Assembly (NCBI GenBank): GCA_013399305.1
Contig: VXAI01000021.1
Coordinates: 6,910,794 to 6,974,793 of the forward strand
DNA from: Rostratula benghalensis
Lineage: Eukaryota > Chordata > Aves > Charadriiformes > Rostratulidae
Reading direction: 5' to 3'
Length of the DNA stretch: 64,000 nt
In this document: positions 1 through 13,015 of the stretch, one piece after another
Layout: every line of letters begins with the position of its first letter
How positions within the stretch are numbered: the first letter of the stretch is position 1
Notes under the pieces: generated by a model
Seen by the model: only the letters and a program-made list of their open reading frames with translations
What the model was told of the DNA's origin: nothing
Databases searched by the model: none
Made by a program: the position numbers and the translations under genes

Positions 1-2238
1 CCCTTCAGTGATTGTTACTATTATCACTGATCATACTAGGTGGAAGCAAGACTGGAGCTAACACTTGTGATCATGAAGATCTCACCTTCATGAGTGGGAA
101 AATAACTGTTTTGTCTATAGTATAGACAACTAGAACAGCTATTTCTTGTTGAGGTAGACGTAAAGCCATAAAAGAGGGTCACTTTTTTGTCCATTGGGGC
201 AATACAATAAACCACAATTAGTTTGATGTGCCCTCCAAAATTTTCAGGTGCCTTTTCACAACTTCCTGCTGGAGTGGTGAGTGCCTGTGATGGAAGTTCT
301 GGCAGAGGAAGATGAATCTCAGCTCTTAACTCTGTTCTTTCTAATATGAGGCACAAGTTGCAGTTTGGGCAGGCAAAATGGCCTTTCAGTTGCAAATATT
401 TTCCATTTGTTGCAAAGACACATATTTAGGATAGAACAGTGAAAAATTACTCTCTTCCCCCTGATCCCCTCCTTCCATTACAACAGGGAGGCAAGATTTC
501 GTATCTGTGTCTTAACTACTGCCTTTTTTTTGGTACAGTACATTAGCAAGATGGACCATAGATTCTCACAACTGTGAATTTAACTCAGTTCTCTTCCTTT
601 CTTCTGTTTAAAAATATTGCAACCAGGAAATATTTAAGGATTCTCATGTAGTTTCTCAGTACTGATGCACTTTGAATTATTAAAAAGCATTTTGAATAAT
701 CTCTGTAGAAGGTGAGAAGGGAAAGGATAAATTCCTTTATTGCAGGAAGCAGTATGTTGGGGCTTCTTTGTGGATGTAATTTTCAGAGGTAAGTGTGCCC
801 CATTTCTTCTTTTATCTTTTGTTCTTGAGCTGCAACAGATTCACTGTGTTCCCAGAGAAGGCACAGCTGAGTTCCTCTTTGATGTTCGGCCAGGCAACCC
901 TTATCTGTGAGTTTTAAAAGATGGCAAAACAGAGCTGATGCTCCAAATGCTGCTTGGAGCCTTTTGTTTTATCTCCCCTCCTATTTATTACCATCAACTG
1001 CACTGGAAAGATAAGAGTAAGAACCCTATCTTTATACCAGATGTACTAGCTCTTAAGAAAGCAAAGGGAAAAAGCACAACTTTGAATGAAGCAAAACATT
1101 ATCTAGCTCAAGAATGCGTGGGCAGTCTGACTAAGAACATCTGAATTGTGCTCTTACAGCTTCGCTGTGCCTCCATTTCTGTAATGGTTTTAATTGGCAG
1201 GTACTAGTACTTTCCTGCCCACAGGAGGAATATGAAGATTATTCAATGCTTCTAAAAAGCTTTGAAGATGAACAAAGTTGCCCCTGCAGAGCTATCTGTG
1301 ATTTCATTAGAAAGGTGCAGCAGGGCTGAAAAAACTACCGGCTTACTTTGCTGGCAGTTAGAATAATTTTTGATGTTCATCGGACAGAAAAGTTGTTTTT
1401 CTTCACTATTGGATGGGCTGGATTGTCCTGTGAGGCTTGCACCAAAGCAGGAGATATGTGATGCATGGACTGTGCTATAATGCAGGTCCTCCAGACAAAC
1501 TGCCGGTTCTCTGAAGAACCATTCCTGGCTCCCTATATGACCCATTTATTTCTGGCCTGTAATATCAACAGATTAGGACATTTCTGTACTAGTCTGTGCA
1601 AGGGAAGATGAAGTTAAAGCTCCAGTCTCTTCCCTTTCCCAACCACTGGTCTTTTCTTGGGGGAAGAGTTAAGTAGTAGTTCGCATTTAACTATTCCTAT
1701 AGTCAGGCACAAACTCCATGTGTTTGTAAAAAAAAAAAAAAAAGTTTTCTGCTTTTTTCCATCAGGAGATAGACCAGGTTATAATCAGAGCCAGTGATTT
1801 GCAAATATCTATCTCCTCTTAGCATTGGAGATTGTGTGCCTAGAATTCCTGCTAGGTAAGTTTGTACTTACTATTAATTCTTTCTCTTATTTATAAAACT
1901 CTTGTATGATTTTTGTGAGATGTTTTGTATCATCCCCAAACCAGACTCAGATCCTATATTACTGCAGCCAAACTAGCCACACTGGTTGGATCCGTGGCTA
2001 CTGGGAAGTACGTATCATAATTGCTCTGAGAGACAAATATGTTGCTTGGTTTATATTTCAGGTAGTTGAAGTTCATTGCTTGGGTTGATGGAAGTGAAGA
2101 GTATGAAGTATCAGTACAGAAAAATATGCTTGCACAAAAGGTGTGGCCAGCCGTTGGTTTACGGATAGCAAAAGAGGCAGCATAGTTATCAAATACTTAT
2201 CAAGATGAGTACGTGAAGGATAACAATGAAGGCAATTT
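1..2238. other. Unique non-coding sequence, no gene seen
   Basis: I see no exon, RNA gene or transposon that I can support here. A 119-codon minus-strand open frame covers 36-395. It contains a CPNC motif but matches no family I recognise, and its composition looks like chance translation. The stretch has an A16 homopolymer at 1728-1743 and otherwise ordinary AT-rich sequence. It runs up to the 3' end of the CR1 copy that begins near 2239. Confidence 0.6.
1728..1743 (+). repeat. Poly(A) tract, A16
   Basis: This is an uninterrupted run of 16 A residues. No AATAAA lies in the 30 bases upstream and no retrotransposon body is recognisable beside it. It is best read as a simple homopolymer rather than the tail of an inserted transcript. 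Confidence 0.9.
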
Positions 2239-3306
2239 TGATTCACAGATTCATTTAGGTTGGAGAAGAGCTTTAAGATCATTGAGTCCAACCATAAACC
2301 TAACATTGCCAAGTCCATCGCTCAACCATGTCCCTAAGTCCCACATCTACACATTTTTTTAAAAATACCTCCAGGGATGGCGACTCAACCACTTCCTTGG
2401 GCAGCCTGTTCCAGTGCTTGATAAGCCTTTTCTTGATGAAATTTTTCCCAATATCCAATCTAAACCTTCCCTGGTTCAACTTGAGGCCATTTCCTTTTGT
2501 CCTGTCACTTGTTATCTGGGAAAAGAAACTGACCACCACCTCACTACAGCCTCCTTTCAGGTAGTTGTAGCCTTCTTTTCTCCAGACTAAACAACCCCAG
2601 TTTCCTTAGCTGATAAGTCATCTAGATTCTTCACCAGCTTCATTGCTCGTCTTCAGACACATTTCAGCACCTCTATGTCTTTCCTGTAGTCAGGGGCCTA
2701 AAACACAGTATTCGAGATGCAGCCTCATCATTGCTGAGTACAGGAGGATGATCACTTCCCAAGTCCTGTTGGCCGTGCTATTTCTGATACAACCCAGGAT
2801 GCTGTTGGCCTTCTTGACCACCGGGGCATGCTGCTGGCTCATATTCAGCTGGCTGTTGACCAACACCCCCAGGTCCTTTTCTGCCAGGCAGCTTTCCAGC
2901 CACTCTTCCTCAAGCCTGTAGTGCTGCTGGGGGTTGCTGTGACCCAAGTGCAGGAACTGGCACTTCATCTTGCTGAACATCATACAATCAACCTTGACCC
3001 ATTGATCCAGCCTGTCCAGATCCCTCTGTGGTGCCTTCCTACCTCCAAGCAGATCATCACTCCAGCTTGGTGTCATCTGCAAACTGACTGAGTGTGCATT
3101 CAATCCCCCCATCCGGATAATTGGTAAAGATACTAAACAGAACCATCCCCAACACCAAGCCCTGGGGAACACCACTTGTGATTATCCACAAAATGGATTT
3201 CCAACACTACTACTTGTTGGACCTGTCCATCCAGCAAAGTTTTTACCTGGCTAAGAGATTGAAGGCAAACTTCTGGTTAAAATTTTGTGCTCAAAGCTAT
3301 CAATAG
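2239..3306 (-). mobile_element. CR1 LINE fragment, 5'-truncated, with ORF2 remnant
   Basis: This is about 1.07 kb of a CR1 (chicken repeat 1, non-LTR retrotransposon) in reverse orientation, so its 3' end is at the low coordinate. On the plus strand it opens with the reverse complement of the CR1 3' region (a 'ttaggttggagaagagctttaagatcat' type signature near 2256). It then runs through 'ctccagggatgg', 'gggcagcctgttccagtgcttgat' and 'ctccagactaaacaaccccag' style blocks that recur in avian CR1 copies. The translated minus strand gives the C-terminal part of the CR1 reverse transcriptase. Similarity becomes ragged beyond about 3180, and the 5' edge near 3306 is approximate. The usual clean ATTCTATG tail repeats are missing at the 3' end. 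The copy has stops and frame shifts and is inactive. It is the longest transposon fragment in the window. Confidence 0.93.
2300..3175 (-). pseudogene. Broken CR1 ORF2 (reverse transcriptase C-terminal part)
   Basis: Two stop-free pieces are recognisable. Positions 3175-2690 (161 codons) include a 'QRDLDRLDQW' segment, 'FLHLGHSNPQQHYRLEEEWL', 'AEKDLGVLVNSQLNMSQQ' and 'KKANSILGCIR...LHLEYCV', all typical of the end of CR1 ORF2 downstream of the polymerase core. Positions 2539-2300 carry the extreme C-terminus, with '[18 protein letters not shown]'. The first piece leaves the expected frame just after 'LEYCV', near 2695-2705, and terminates at 2690. The second piece lies in the same frame register, which implies compensating shifts or a small deletion between them. 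The endonuclease, the polymerase catalytic YxDD box and the N-terminus are absent because of 5' truncation. It is non-functional. Confidence 0.9.
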
Positions 3307-6300
3307 GTAGCAGTGAAGTGCCAGTGTTAGGGAAAGCATAAAAACCTGTTTAATATGAGAGGCTTGGTTTGTCCAAGAAAGAGGCTTTGGTGAAGAATGA
3401 AGCTTCATAGCTGCTCAAGAGGTGAATATCACCGTACATCTATCAAAAGTTTTATATCACTCATACCTATATGGACAGTCTTGTATTCCTCAGTTAGCCT
3501 CATCTCTCTCCACTATTGGCTACTGTACTTGATACTGAAGGATTATGGAGATAATGGTGATTATTCCATCTCTTTTGAGGCCTTTTGTGAGGACAATAGA
3601 ACACATAAATTCCTGTTGCATGCTTTTCTCATGTTTCTGCATTCAGTTACAGTACACATCTAAATTTAGAAACTCAGCTTTTAACACAGCTATCTGCAGA
3701 ACTGCAATGTTGCAAAAAAACAGTGGGTAGCATTTATTCTACATTACAGCATTTTTACTCAGCAAAATATGGCAACCTTCTTGCTAAGAGTAATGCCATG
3801 TTTTGGAGTTTGAGTAATGTTACCACATAAAAACAAGCATTAACAATCGGTTAGCTTACAAGTGGGGAATAAAGTAGAGATCTATTATTATATTAACTCT
3901 TTGGCAGTAATAAAAAATAATTATTCATTACTGCAATCTCTCCTTGACATTTCTACTGCTGAAATTTTTAGTGGAAGTACAGAATGTTCTCAGATATATT
4001 AGAAATCTATTGATGGATGTTGAGTTGGTATCAAGCTCTTGGAGCAAGCTGCTCTTCTGGATTGCTGCCTAGTTAATTAGTGATTAATGAAAGCTATCTT
4101 TTTCTGTATGAATTTGGAAGCCTGTGTTCTTGGCATTGTTGAAGTATCAGAATGTCTTCCTCAGATAAAACATGACAGACAACACCTAAAATACAAGTGC
4201 TCTGTTCTGCTACCTGTCAGATCAAGGAAAATGTCTGGATTCTTAAAGCTATGAATTTAATTGGGAGAGGAGATGAACAGGCAAAATACTCTGTACTCAG
4301 TTCTTTTCGGACATCCTCTTGAGTCATTTTGCATAATGAAGGGCAAAACCAACCTATGAGATACATTGATGTGATTGTCCTAAAATATATTGCATTTGAA
4401 AATAAAGACCTGCAGACAAGGTAAATTACACTATCAGATGCCCTACCACAGGTATGTCTGGATATCTGAAATTTCAAAAGAGAATAGTTGTTCAAAAAAA
4501 TCCAATTACTATTCCTGGTTGAAATCCTGGGTGGTGATAAATGCTGGCAAGGTCCTCTGAAATTACTGGAATTGTGGGTATTTAAGACTTCCTAGAATTT
4601 CACCCACAGTCTGTAGGAAAGGCCTGATTTAACTGTTGGTTATTAAAGGGTTCTTCTTGCAATGGAACTGCAAGCTGAGCTAACCATAGTGCTGCAATCA
4701 TTACCTTGCAATTAATTCTTCTTTAGGGCTTTCAGAAGTAAGTCTTGAAGCTGACAGCTGCAGCCTGCAACATATCAAGTGCTTTATACAGCTACTTTAA
4801 TGAAAACTCAGATGAGTGTAAGGTCAGTCTCTCCACGATATGTTCTAATTAGATTTTCACTTTCCTTTAAAAAGGAGATCACATCTGGCCCAAAGACAGA
4901 AGACCATTGTGCCAGACGTGTAATAGAATACGTGTTGTTTTGTACTTCTCATCTCTGAAAGATAATGGCGTGGAAAATTCATTCTCTTCTACTCTTTAGT
5001 AATCTTCCATCTGTTATTGTGTTTGTGTGTGCAACTGGGTACAAAAGCTAATCACAAACCTCTGCTTTAAAAGAATTTTTTGTTAGCTCCCATGACAACA
5101 TTAGCTTATGCAGACGAGGTTGTTGAAGCAGAAATGTTGCAAAGCAGTGTGGAACATCGCTCAACTGTATAGGCAGGATTGTATTATTAATATCACAGCA
5201 TCCATATAAAGTAGTTGCTACAAATTTCCAGGACATTTTCCTAAGTTATTTATCCACTTTATCATGTTCTAGGTGAGTACTCTAGTTCATTGGAAAGCTG
5301 TGTTCACAATTGGAGTAGAATATCGATTATTTCTATCTCGTAGAGTTTAATCTGAGCTCAAAGAAGAATTTGGCCCAGTGGATTTATAATATTCCCTTTG
5401 GAGATGAGCAATTTGGAGACAGTGTGGAATAGTATGTGTTCTAATGCACAAAAGAGCAAAAGCTGCTCTTCTAATTTTGGAAGAGGAGGTGGAAACATGG
5501 AGATGATATCATCTGGCCTACCAGAGTAAAAGCAAGCGTGTACCAAACCTTTCACTCAGTAACATATGCATGCCCAGGCATCAATCAATAGGGGAGGAAG
5601 GAACAAACCTGTGTAAAGTCTTGACACCTTTAAAGTGCCCATAATTTCAGAAGGGCAGATTTTACCTATATTTTTAAAGAAATAGAAATTACTTGAAGGG
5701 GACACGACAGCTGTAGAGGAAATAGTCAATCCCTGTATTCTTTTTTATGTAAAAAGTACTTGATGCTGTTACTCATTTACTTTTGCACTGTGTCTCAGTA
5801 GGACTGAGGGCAATAGTTTCTCTCTTGAACTGTTGGTCAGAAAGGCAAATCTGAGTGAACTTTCAAGAGCTATCTTAAAATGAGCAGTGTTACCATGGAG
5901 ATACAATGGACATACCATGGCTGGACATTTGCTCATAAGGGATGCAGAAGGTAAGAAAACTCTCCAAGAGCAGGATGAAATGCAGAGCTGAGTTGTTTGG
6001 CAAGCACACCGAGAGAAGACATCAGAAACTGTTCTAAAGAACAACTAATGCTTCCAGATACTGACATGAGTATACTCTTTGCTTGTCCATTCTGGCCTAG
6101 GGATCTTAAGGTACTGTATTCTAAGGAGTTAATAAATACTGTTTTCTCTGAAAAGGCTGGCCTACATCACTGTAAAATGCCTTCTACTGCATGTGAATTG
6201 TGGGAAAGCTAATTCTCAGTGGAGATCCATCCTCTAAATGAAAGAAGACAAAGTGAGTACAGTATATGCAAGGAATCCAGTCAGAAGGATCAAAAAAGTT

Positions 6301-8502
6301 TTGCAAAAACTAAAAGGAATGATGACAGGTTGCTGTAAGCTCAAGGATGGGAAATTGCTGTATTGCTCTTTGAGACCAGCCAACTACAGAAGATGCAACA
6401 ACAAAATACGAGTTCAATGAGTTTGTTTTGTGAACAAATGCCCTGGAAGGCAATGATTTTATTTGTTTTTTCTTATTACTTTGTGTAAACATATTTTGAT
6501 TCAGGAAGCCTAACTGAAGCATGTGAATAGTTCCATCGAAAGATTAAGAATGCTGGAAGCCAACCCCATGAGTAAGTATCGTCCTAAACAGTGACTCCAG
6601 AATCTAGAACAACATTGGCTCAAGCTTTCTTGGGGCCCTTTTGTTTTGCCATTGTACCTCCAGTAGAAAAAATATGCACATTACGTTCCTAATATGATAC
6701 ATCTTGTTGCTTCCCATGAATGCTGTCCGTAAGTCCCCTAAACATAAAAAGTTTGTTAATCTTTTCAAATTTATTTCTCAGTATAGCTATCTCCTCCATT
6801 ATTTTATCCATATTTTTAAATAGATTCCAAAGCTTATAAGAATGTTTAATAGATAGATCGTTTTTTATAGGTAACAGTAAAAAACAGTGTAATACATATA
6901 TAAACCTTTCAGAATACAGAAGATACAGGTATAATGACTATGTTCCTATCTGTTTCTTGGGAAGGTAAGTAAACCTCTTACTCATCTCATACTAGAATAT
7001 ATATACTGTGAATATAACTTAAGGTGTCAGTGTGGATAGTTTGTATTCTTGGGTAGAAGGCTCTTCCTATCGTTTTTCGTCCGTTAGATATGTGTATGGT
7101 TGAGGAGACTGTTTGCTCTGCAAATAACAACCCCCTTGGGGAAACACCATAGAACCACTTGTGTTGATGTGAAATGCCTATGTGTTCTAGGTGCAGGTAG
7201 CACAGAAAGTCATCTGGTTTAGTGGGAGCTCGATACTTTGACTGTAGCCATCCACCTTCAAATCTTAGTTTTGGTTTTGTGAGCATATTCAGTACATCTT
7301 CATTGTAACTTTGTGCCATGTACCGTGATCTGTTTCCTAATCTCAGATTTATGTTAATTTTATTTATACAGTACTAATAATTTAATCAAGAGAACATTGT
7401 ATTTGCTCATAAAGAATTCAGAGTTTAGGCCTGTGCTGAAAACTTCTAAAGACTGAACTCCTTGGGGCATGCAGTCTCCTTCATATGAACACTTTCCTAT
7501 TAGCCATAATGGCAATGGTGTTACTGAATACTGTACATCCGTTATCCTTTAAGCAGGTATAGTACAGCTTCCAGTCTTTGCATATCTGCTACGTTTTCTA
7601 AAGAAACCATAAACCTGCTAAAATGGGAGTCCCGGACGCACTGAGGAGCATCAAATTCATTCTGCCTTTGAAGCCAATGAGATCTGAGCATTTGTGACCT
7701 GATGGCTTGTGAGTCTCAGACTGGGGGGCAGGAAAAGGCATAAGGTATTGAGAAATGATACCATGTATGAAAAGATGCCCCTCTGGTTTTGACACCTTTT
7801 ATATGTAGATATTTTCTGTAACAGATTATTAATAAGTGTGACATGTAAACAGGTAGTTGACCTGAAAACTGTGCAAACCATGCCTAAGATGTACAATGTA
7901 TATACTTTTTAGATTAAGTTTGTTTATAAGTGAAAGGAAAGCTGGTAGCCCATTTGGAAATTTGCATTTTTGGCAGGTTCACACAAGAGTTACAGTTTGT
8001 GGTCTGGGCTGAGCTCTCCACAGGAGACAGACTGAAGACAGAGTCACAGTTTGTGATTCATTTCATTTCATGATGTTCTTTTAGCCACATGAGAAATTTC
8101 CTGCTGGTTGTTGTGTTAATGAATTTAACAGTGATAAATACACCTAAGGAACCTACTGCCCATATTAAGCACAGGTTATTCATGTTCACAAGCAACGGAT
8201 GAGCAATTAATTTTGAGTCAGAAGTAGTTGTGGTGTGGGAGAGAAAGAATGTAATTTGCAGTCCAGTTTTTAATGCAATCCTGAGAATATTAAGTAGAAA
8301 TTCTGTTTTATTTGGCACTTTCAGGGGTTCCCCAGTGGAAGACTAATGTTCACAATTCAGCAAGGTTGTTGATCACCAGTGAGAAGAGCCAGTGGAATAA
8401 TGAAAGCACAGGAAAAAATTTATTAAAGAGGAAGAGTTCCAGGAGCTCAATCTACTTAATCTATCAAATTTAAGGTAAAAGGATGGTTGTAGTAGTTGTT
8501 AC

Positions 8503-8551
8503 ATGAGAAATATAATTTATATGTTCTCACAATATATGAGAAATATAATTT
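8503..8551. repeat. Short tandem duplication, period 33 bp
   Basis: The 16-mer ATGAGAAATATAATTT occurs at 8503-8518 and again, identically, at 8536-8551. The spacing is 33 bp, so an in-frame reading repeats the residues MRNII. It is probably a local replication-slippage duplication in AT-rich DNA. Confidence 0.85.
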
Positions 8552-9163
8552 CCTACAGAGGGCTTTCTGAAATCTATCAGATGAAAATAAAGCAAGTTTT
8601 GATGTTTGAGATGGAGAAATTGAGAATCAGGAGATTAAAATTTTTTTTAACAATTGGACCCCTACTTGGCAGAAAAGCCATGGATTATACTTCACCGGAC
8701 AGATCTTAAGACTAGGTATTGCTTTGTAAAATATGAATTGCTGGATGAGTTTTGCCTTTGACTGTCAACTTTGTACCCCTGCTTTTTCACTTCTGTGTTA
8801 TTTTTGACAAGACAATAGGTTACAGATTGGCTACAATAGTTTTGGATGTGGACTAATGACCTTTAATGTATGCTTTTTTTCCCTTAGGTCCTATTAGGAT
8901 TTTAAAAGTCTATTGTAGAAACATATAGCTAAAACATTCGCTTCTTCTGCTTAGGAGCCAAAACACAAATGCACACAGTTATCTGTATTCACTGAAGGTT
9001 ATGTTACATGTTTGACAATTTTAATTTAAAGTGGGTTAAACTTTTGCATATTGTTTACAAATTAGTTTCTACAAAACATCCTGACTACATGGAAATGACA
9101 GTGATTGATGTGAAGTAACATATACACAATTAACGTTGACTGTATTGCTAATTACAGGACTGA

Positions 9164-9184
9164 CATCTCATTTGCAATGAGATG
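9164..9184. repeat. Perfect 9-bp inverted repeat, 3-nt loop
   Basis: CATCTCATT at 9164-9172 is followed by a TGC loop and then by its exact reverse complement AATGAGATG at 9176-9184. The tight loop allows a stable small hairpin in single-stranded DNA or RNA. There is no T-run after it and no other sign of a terminator or microRNA precursor, because the stem is too short for the latter. Confidence 0.85.
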
Positions 9185-10579
9185 CCGCAGGTCTCTTGCA
9201 AAAAGAACTGGCAGTGTTGTCATGTTATTTCTCCATTTCCCTCAGCCTGTAGTTTGATGCCCTGTAGTTAAAGTTCTACTAGAGATTTATTTTCATTTTG
9301 TAAAAATCTCTTGCAATGTAAGAACAGCCTTAGGATGAAAAGCAAAATGGTCACCACTCCCTCAGTATTAAATCTCTCCTGACACTTTCTCCTATCAAGG
9401 GAGATAAACTGTGCTACGCTATTGTTTTATTAGTTACACCAGCTTTCTTACCCTTTCTGCTTTATTTCCCTGGCATGCAGAAAAAGTAAATAGTGCTGTT
9501 ACAGAGATAAGTTACACAGGCATCTGGCTAGACAGGAAAGTACATTTGAAACGGTACATTTAATTAAGGAACCCCCTTGTATCTGTAAAAAGTAAAATAC
9601 TAAATTTCAGAAGCTTTGTTGTAGAATGGTTCTTAAAACAGTAGTTATGTATAACAAATGCTGCGGTTGGCAGAAATAGACTGGCCAGGTGCAATCTCAC
9701 ACATTTAGTAAAGCTGAACATGTGCTGATTGAGGGAATCTAGTCACTTTTCCTGGCCACATGAACACGAAGAAGAGTGTGGCTATGCAATGACCAGAGCA
9801 GGATTATTTGTTACAAGGTGCATAAGGTTTGAAAGAATTTTAAAATAGATGCTGTAGTCTGCCAGGTGCTGATTAGTGGTGTAGGCAGAGAAGAGAGAAC
9901 AGTAAGGAAGCAGGAACACAGAATGACAGCACTAACACTGACAATGGAACCAGAAGCTGCAGGGTAGAAAAAAGTGACTGTATGGGATGTTCCCTATGCT
10001 ATAGAGCTGCTGCTATTTCTCAACTGACTTAATGAATAAAGAAGTCAATATGATGTAACCCCAGCAGTCTTGCAGATTTTGCCTCAGGCTTTCTCAGAAA
10101 CAGAGAATCTATTTGTGTAAAGAAAGGAGTCTTTTGGCATAGGCAATTTCAGAGGTGCATACGCACTTTTTGGTATGATTCCACCCTTCATCTGTTAACA
10201 TAATTAATTTACAAGAGTGATGTATGAACTGTGCTCCTTGTGGCCTATAGAGAGGATCAAAAAGGGGCTCTGTGAAACCGAGCAGAGTCCAGAAGCCTCT
10301 AGAGTCTGAAATATGAGGACTCTCAAAGAGAAGTACAAATGAGACTGAGAGCTATGCATGGATATCCGAAGGCAGAAACATTTCTTTACCTCCAGAAATA
10401 ACACAGTGTGCAGAGAAGACCTCTGCATTCCCATATGCATTCTGCACACCTGCAAGCAAGGAAGAAGATTCAAGCATGGCTTTTAATCACAAGACCTGAA
10501 AAATGAAAGTAGTAATTTTTTTTTTTCAAAAGGAAGAAAGAACCAGCTGCATTATTTTTTGCATGGCTTACCTTTCATT

Positions 10580-10652
10580 AGAGTTAGGTTGATGGTTGGA
10601 CTAGATGATCTTAAAGATCCCTTCCAACCTAGACAATTCTATGATTCCATGA
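10580..10652 (+). mobile_element. CR1 LINE 3'-end fragment
   Basis: This is a 73-bp piece of the extreme CR1 3' end in plus orientation. It contains 'ggttggactagatgatctta', 'cccttccaacct' and then 'attctatgattccatga', a slightly mutated version of the ATTCTATG tail octamers that end CR1 elements. Such very short 5'-truncated copies are common in bird genomes. It is the only confident plus-strand CR1 in the window. It has no coding content. Confidence 0.92.
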
Positions 10653-12977
10653 GGTGTTTAGTTTCGGAGAGAGCTGTAAGTGTGCACTACCCAGTGGAAT
10701 AGACCTATTCTATAGCTTGCTTTTGGCATTTCTGGGACTTGTGGCATTGTACTCAATCTTGCAGAGGGATAGTCTTAGCTTGGATTGCATCCTCAACTTA
10801 GGTACTTCCATTGAATGACTAAAGTTAGGAGGGATGAATTGGTGGCTTCACAAGTAGGTAAAAAAACCCAACTCTGTAACAGATCCTGAGTGAGATTTTT
10901 ATAATTGAGAGAAGAGAGTCAGTAGATGTTCAAGTCCTTCCATGCCTTACTGAGGACTGGTGGGAACAGTGTGGGGCAGAATGTCTTGCAAGCAAATATT
11001 TGTACAGTGGTTGGTGTAGTCACAGCTTATCACCCTAATCATGGTATTTGCTTACAAAATTGATCCAGAATGGAACCGTGGTTTACACAGGAAGCATATT
11101 GGGTATCAGCCTCCCATGTCGTATAACCTTTTACCTTTCAGGTTCAGTGGTGACAGGAATGGAAAAGAGAAAGTTTGGCTTCTCAGAAGCTATTTCATTA
11201 TCCTCCCTGACAGAATCTTAGTAACTCCAAATTCTTATGACATAGAAAAGTAACTTAAAATATTTTTAACAGCATAAGTTTTGAAATAAGAACAATGTCT
11301 AACAATTGTCATCCTTTACTGGACTTCCTAATAAAATATGACAGGAATGTTAAGTGCCTTCAGCTTAGCAAATGGACCTCTAATTCCTTCTTCTATCTGG
11401 TTTACTCGTTCTGACAGCTAAAATGTGAAAATAGCTGGTAGGACATATTCTGGTATCATTAAAAAATGTCTTACTTCCCCTAATAGCCAGGGTCTGCCAA
11501 AAGAAGAGTGTACCCTATATACATCAGTTCTTTTCCTGTCCTTATTAATAGCATAAGGAATGGAAATACCATGGTGTTCAGTGAATTTTATAGATTAAAA
11601 TATGCTTACATAGCTGACACAGACAAGAGGGATTTAGTAATGGTTGTGGAAGAAATATGACACAGAGACTCAGAATTCTGAGGGTTTGAGTAATTTTATG
11701 CTTGCTGAACTTTCTGTCCGGTCTTTCCCCAGATGAAACCCAGTGGAATATGACTTTAAGATCAGAGGCAGGAGGATGAACTATTTATGTTTGCTGACTA
11801 AAGTTGTGGATATTTTTAACATGATAGATTGACACGTTCTAGCCAAAGCAGAGCACAGAAGCTCTGTTTTCCATACATTAATGTTGCTGAACTCACAAAA
11901 GCTATCCAGGTCTGTCAGGGAAATCACCACTTTTCTTATTCATACTTTCACAACGGCAGCATGTCATTCTTTTAATCCCTGTAGGGGGATAAATATTTTA
12001 TGGCAGATTAGCTAACATGACATACTTAATAAGTTACTAGAAAACTATGTCTGTGGTTGGCAATATTTATGCTAAGCATAGTATGGGTTTATGACAATGA
12101 AAGTGCCTGATGGGGTTCAACTGCTGTAAGGGATGTTACTGTAAGGCTAGCAGTGGCAGATGAAGGTGGAAGAGATGATGTTTAAGAAGTAGAACTGATT
12201 GCTTGACCTGAAAACAAACCTATTTCCATCCCATAGAAGTGCAATGTTTTTCTGCTGTGGCCAGCAAACATAGTATGATCAAGTTTTCTTGGTAGAGGCA
12301 GTTTATTACAGTGATAAAAGGAACATAAGAATAACAGTAATAATAATAAGAAAAGTTTCACATAGGAAAATTCAGATGACTTGCAAATAGCAGACACAGT
12401 GTGATCATCCTGCATGTTATTTTTACAAAGTACTTCTATGCATTACATGTATGCATTGGATTATTTATGTACATGTGACACACTGTCTTTGTAGGTTTGA
12501 TTTTCCTAAGAGTTATGTGAAAATACCTACAATTTTAACTGAAATTAATGAGTAAACTGGATGGAGATTAATGTGAGTTTGTGGAAGATGAGATGAAACA
12601 GTGGAGCATAAGAATTAATAGTTTTCTCTGTTTCATTTGGAGAGGGCAAAAATGCATTTTCTGCTACATAGATCATGTCTGAGGAGAGTGGAGGACACAA
12701 ATAGTTTTCACCTGAAGCTACATTTGTATGTGTGTTTGTACATGAGTATGTGCGTGCAGGTACAGACAGAAAACCCATGTTTTCATTCAGTCTGGCTTAA
12801 TAATAAACCACTAGCACTGACGTCAGTTGGAGTAGTGGTAGTAAGGAGCTTGTCTCAAAATTAGGCTGATGCTAACTCCAGAGAATGTGGTGATTTTTCT
12901 GTATGCTAGTACTTGCAAATATGCAGTGTATTGAATTTATATACACATATTTTAGGTACTGATGAGTAAAGATGATG

Positions 12978-13015
12978 TCTTATCTTATGGTAAGATATAA
13001 GATAAGATATCTTAT
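12978..13015. repeat. Nested inverted repeats made of GATA motifs
   Basis: TCTTATCTTAT at 12978-12988 is the exact reverse complement of ATAAGATAAGA at 12997-13007, with an 8-nt spacer. The right arm overlaps a 14-bp perfect palindrome, ATAAGATATCTTAT, at 13002-13015. Several WGATAR words, the consensus of GATA-family zinc-finger transcription factors, fall within the 38 bp in both orientations (for example AGATAA on the minus strand at 12980-12985 and AGATAAG on the plus strand at 13000-13006). The sequence shows the structure; any regulatory role is inference. Confidence 0.85.

Larger units (their letters stand above)
3307..10579. other. Unique non-coding sequence, no gene seen
   Basis: These 7.3 kb lie between two CR1 fragments. 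I find no recognisable exon, RNA gene or transposon. Open frames are short; the longest is 110 codons on the minus strand at 6987-7319, and its translation matches no family I know. Local features are a 16-bp direct repeat at period 33 (8503-8551) and a perfect 9-bp hairpin at 9164-9184, both listed separately. Old, unrecognisable transposon remains cannot be excluded by eye. Confidence 0.55.

Noticed and set aside
36..395. 119-codon minus-strand open frame with a CPNC motif
   Set aside because: It has no family match that I recognise and no splice or promoter context. A single CxxC-type motif is not enough to call a zinc-binding protein.
2643..3091. Plus-strand open frames of 87-92 codons
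   Set aside because: They are antisense shadows of the CR1 ORF2 remnant.
6987..7319. 110-codon minus-strand open frame
   Set aside because: The translation resembles no known family, and the length is within chance for 64 kb read in six frames.
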